64,000 nucleotides of DNA, from NCBI RefSeq assembly GCF_001583695.1, contig NZ_LOBC01000104.1:124001-188000 (forward strand), given 5' to 3'. Source of the stretch: Bacillus wiedmannii. GTDB lineage: Bacteria; Bacillota; Bacilli; Bacillales; Bacillaceae_G. The notes below the pieces were generated by a model. The model was not told the DNA's origin, ran no database searches, and saw nothing but the letters and a program-made list of their open reading frames with translations. The position numbers and the translations under genes are program-made. Position 1 is the stretch's first letter. The number at the start of each line of letters is the position of its first letter. Positions 62,210 to 64,000 of the stretch are shown one piece after another.

Positions 62210-63055
62210 CATCTCTGCAAATACCATACGATCTTTTCCATTAATATCAAAAACAACCTCAACATGAGCATGTGGAAAAGCTTGTTGTAACAACCATTTT
62301 ACATCCTCACCTTGCCCTACTCCAATTTCAAATGCCACAATTGCTTTCTTCTGCAACACATTCGGCAACTCTTCCATAAAACGGCGATAGAAATCTAATC
62401 CGTCTTCACCGCCAACAAGTGCTCTCTTTGGCTCATGCTCTTTCACCACAGGAGAAAGGCCACGCCAATCCTCTTCCGGTATATATGGAGGGTTTGAAAC
62501 AACAACATCTAACTTTTGACCTGTTTTATAAAATGGTGACAATAAATCACCATGATAGAACGTTACTTCTGCGCCTAAAATTTTCGCATTTTCTTTTGCA
62601 ACTTCAATCGACTCTTGTGCAATATCTACCGTATACACATGAAGATTTTTATTTTCTAAAGCAAGCGTAATAGAAATCGCTCCACTACCTGTACCAATGT
62701 CCGCCACATGTAGTTTCTCATCGTCAAAATGACGCTCGATTCTTTCTAACACTCCCACTATAAGCTCTTCTGTTTCCGGTCTTGGTATTAATACTTCTTC
62801 ATTCACAAAGAACGACCGTCCATAAAACATTTCATAACCAATCATATATTGAATAGGAATACCTTCTACATGCTTGTGAATAAACTCCGTAAAACTTGTT
62901 TCTTGTTCCACAGTTATTTCTTCACGCATATTCATGAGCATTCCGGTTCTGTTCGTCTTTAATACATGACAAAGGACAAGTTCTCCCGCATTTTCATCTC
63001 GTCCATTTTCCTGTAAAAAAGAAGAAGCCCATTTCAGGGCTTCATAGACACGCAT
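62204..63055 (-). CDS. prmC: Release-factor glutamine methyltransferase PrmC (HemK)
   Basis: Methylates the Gln of the GGQ motif in release factors, using SAM. 283 residues: helical N-domain and SAM-binding domain with VADIGTGSGAISITLA and the catalytic VVSNPPYIP. Start overlaps the prfA stop by one base. Confidence 0.96.
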   Translation of the reverse strand: MRVYEALKWASSFLQENGRDENAGELVLCHVLKTNRTGMLMNMREEITVEQETSFTEFIHKHVEGIPIQYMIGYEMFYGRSFFVNEEVLIPRPETEELIVGVLERIERHFDDEKLHVADIGTGSGAISITLALENKNLHVYTVDIAQESIEVAKENAKILGAEVTFYHGDLLSPFYKTGQKLDVVVSNPPYIPEEDWRGLSPVVKEHEPKRALVGGEDGLDFYRRFMEELPNVLQKKAIVAFEIGVGQGEDVKWLLQQAFPHAHVEVVFDINGKDRMVFAEME

Positions 63056-64000
63056 TACTCAGCTGCCTCCATCTTTTGAGCCTGATCTTCCATCACTAAG
63101 GCATTGATGAAATCATCTAACTTACCTTGTAAGATTTGATCTAGCTTTTGAATCGTTAAACCGATTCGATGGTCTGTAACGCGGTTTTGCGGGAAATTAT
63201 ACGTACGAATACGCTCTGAACGATCACCCGTACCAACAGCTTGTTTACGGTTTTGATCATACTCAGCTTGCGCTTCTTGTCTAAACTTATCATAAACACG
63301 TGCGCGTAATACTTTCATCGCTTTTTCTTTATTCTTGATTTGTGATTTCTCATCCTGACACGATACAACTACACCAGTCGGTAAATGCGTTAAACGTACC
63401 GCTGACATCGTTGTATTAACACTTTGTCCACCAGGACCACTAGAAGCAAACGTATCAACACGAACATCTTTTTCATGAATACTAATTTCTACTTCTTCTG
63501 CCTCTGGTAATACAGCTACAGTTGCTGTAGATGTATGAATACGTCCACCAGATTCCGTTTCAGGAACACGTTGTACACGGTGAGCACCATTCTCGAATTT
63601 CAGCTTCGCGAAAGCACCTTTACCGTTAATCATAAAGATAATCTCTTTATATCCACCTAACTCTGTATAGCTCGCTTCGATAATTTCAGTTTTCCAACCT
63701 TGTACCTCAGCATAACGGCTATACATACGATATAAATCACCAGCAAATAAAGCGGCCTCGTCACCACCAGCAGCACCACGAACCTCAACGATAACGTTTT
63801 TATCATCATTAGGGTCTTTTGGAACAAGTAAAATTTTCAGACGCTCTGACAATTCTTTATCTTGTCCTTCTAATTCAGAAACCTCTTCTTTTACCATGTC
63901 ACGCATATCAGCGTCTAACTTATCTTCTAACATTGCTTTTGCATCTCTTAATTGCTCACGAACATCTTTATACTCACGGTACACCTCTACCGTTTCCTGC
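63055..64000 (-). CDS. prfA: Peptide chain release factor 1 (5' end outside the window)
   Basis: Recognises UAA and UAG. The stop-codon reading tripeptide is PET in [14 protein letters not shown], and the hydrolysis motif GGQ is in [12 protein letters not shown]. The frame runs open to the window edge ([13 protein letters not shown]), so about 45 N-terminal residues are missing. The first in-frame GTG is not the real start. Confidence 0.96.
   Translation of the reverse strand, partial: QETVEVYREYKDVREQLRDAKAMLEDKLDADMRDMVKEEVSELEGQDKELSERLKILLVPKDPNDDKNVIVEVRGAAGGDEAALFAGDLYRMYSRYAEVQGWKTEIIEASYTELGGYKEIIFMINGKGAFAKLKFENGAHRVQRVPETESGGRIHTSTATVAVLPEAEEVEISIHEKDVRVDTFASSGPGGQSVNTTMSAVRLTHLPTGVVVSCQDEKSQIKNKEKAMKVLRARVYDKFRQEAQAEYDQNRKQAVGTGDRSERIRTYNFPQNRVTDHRIGLTIQKLDQILQGKLDDFINALVMEDQAQKMEAAE

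Overview
The window is 64 kb of chromosome from a low-GC, spore-forming Firmicute. It most likely belongs to the Bacillus cereus group. The gene order prfA-prmC-spoIIR-ywlB-ywlC-mntP, ywlE-rpiB-ywlG-glyA-upp-atp operon, then ywmB-murA-spoIID-spoIIQ-spoIIID-mbl follows the Bacillus backbone. An 11-gene nuo operon lacking nuoEFG, interspersed structured repeats typical of this group, and the small-gene content point to B. cereus sensu lato rather than B. subtilis. No tRNA, rRNA, insertion sequence, prophage or CRISPR array was seen. Almost all genes lie on the minus strand, so the natural reading direction is from 64000 down to 1.

Layout in window order. 1-1.6 kb: fabZ and a lone SRPBCC-domain gene on the plus strand. 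1.6-17.3 kb: a cell-surface polymer island with galU, the tagH/tagG ABC exporter, a UDP-sugar dehydrogenase, two very large fused glycosyltransferase/CDP-glycerol polymerase proteins, an Asp2-like serine hydrolase and two GT4 glycosyltransferases. It lies between mbl and fabZ, which are close neighbours in B. subtilis. 17.7-28.9 kb: cell shape, sporulation and wall genes (mbl, spoIIID, a polysaccharide-deacetylase-like gene, spoIIQ, spoIID, murA, ywmB, a DUF1146 gene), with an inserted ABC exporter, its probable LytTR regulator and an acyl-CoA ligase pseudogene. 29.1-39.4 kb: nuoABCDHIJKLMN. 39.7-44.0 kb: a membrane GGDEF-EAL protein and two DUF975 membrane proteins. 44.1-51.6 kb: the ATP synthase operon atpZIBEFHAGDC with a clear promoter. 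51.9-57 kb: upp, glyA, ywlG, rpiB, ywlE and a glucose-type PTS IIA gene. 57-64 kb: plus-strand doxX and flavin-reductase genes, then small membrane genes, mntP, ywlC, ywlB, spoIIR, prmC and the 5'-truncated prfA.

The accessory system is the 1.6-17.3 kb island. The inferred pathway is UDP-glucose and an oxidised UDP-HexNAc as precursors, chain assembly by GT4 enzymes, polymerisation or decoration by GT2-TagF fusions, possible acylation by the Asp2-like protein, and export by TagGH. Two adjacent, otherwise unrelated proteins of the island share the same roughly 210-residue N-terminal domain. Other points for a second look: a degenerate ABC-ATPase/LytTR fusion beside two ACCGGT sites exactly 21 bp apart; a DnaA-box cluster at ywlC-ywlB; a three-half-site operator at doxX; a Shine-Dalgarno-sequestering hairpin at mntP; and tandem Ala/Lys repeats inside NuoC.
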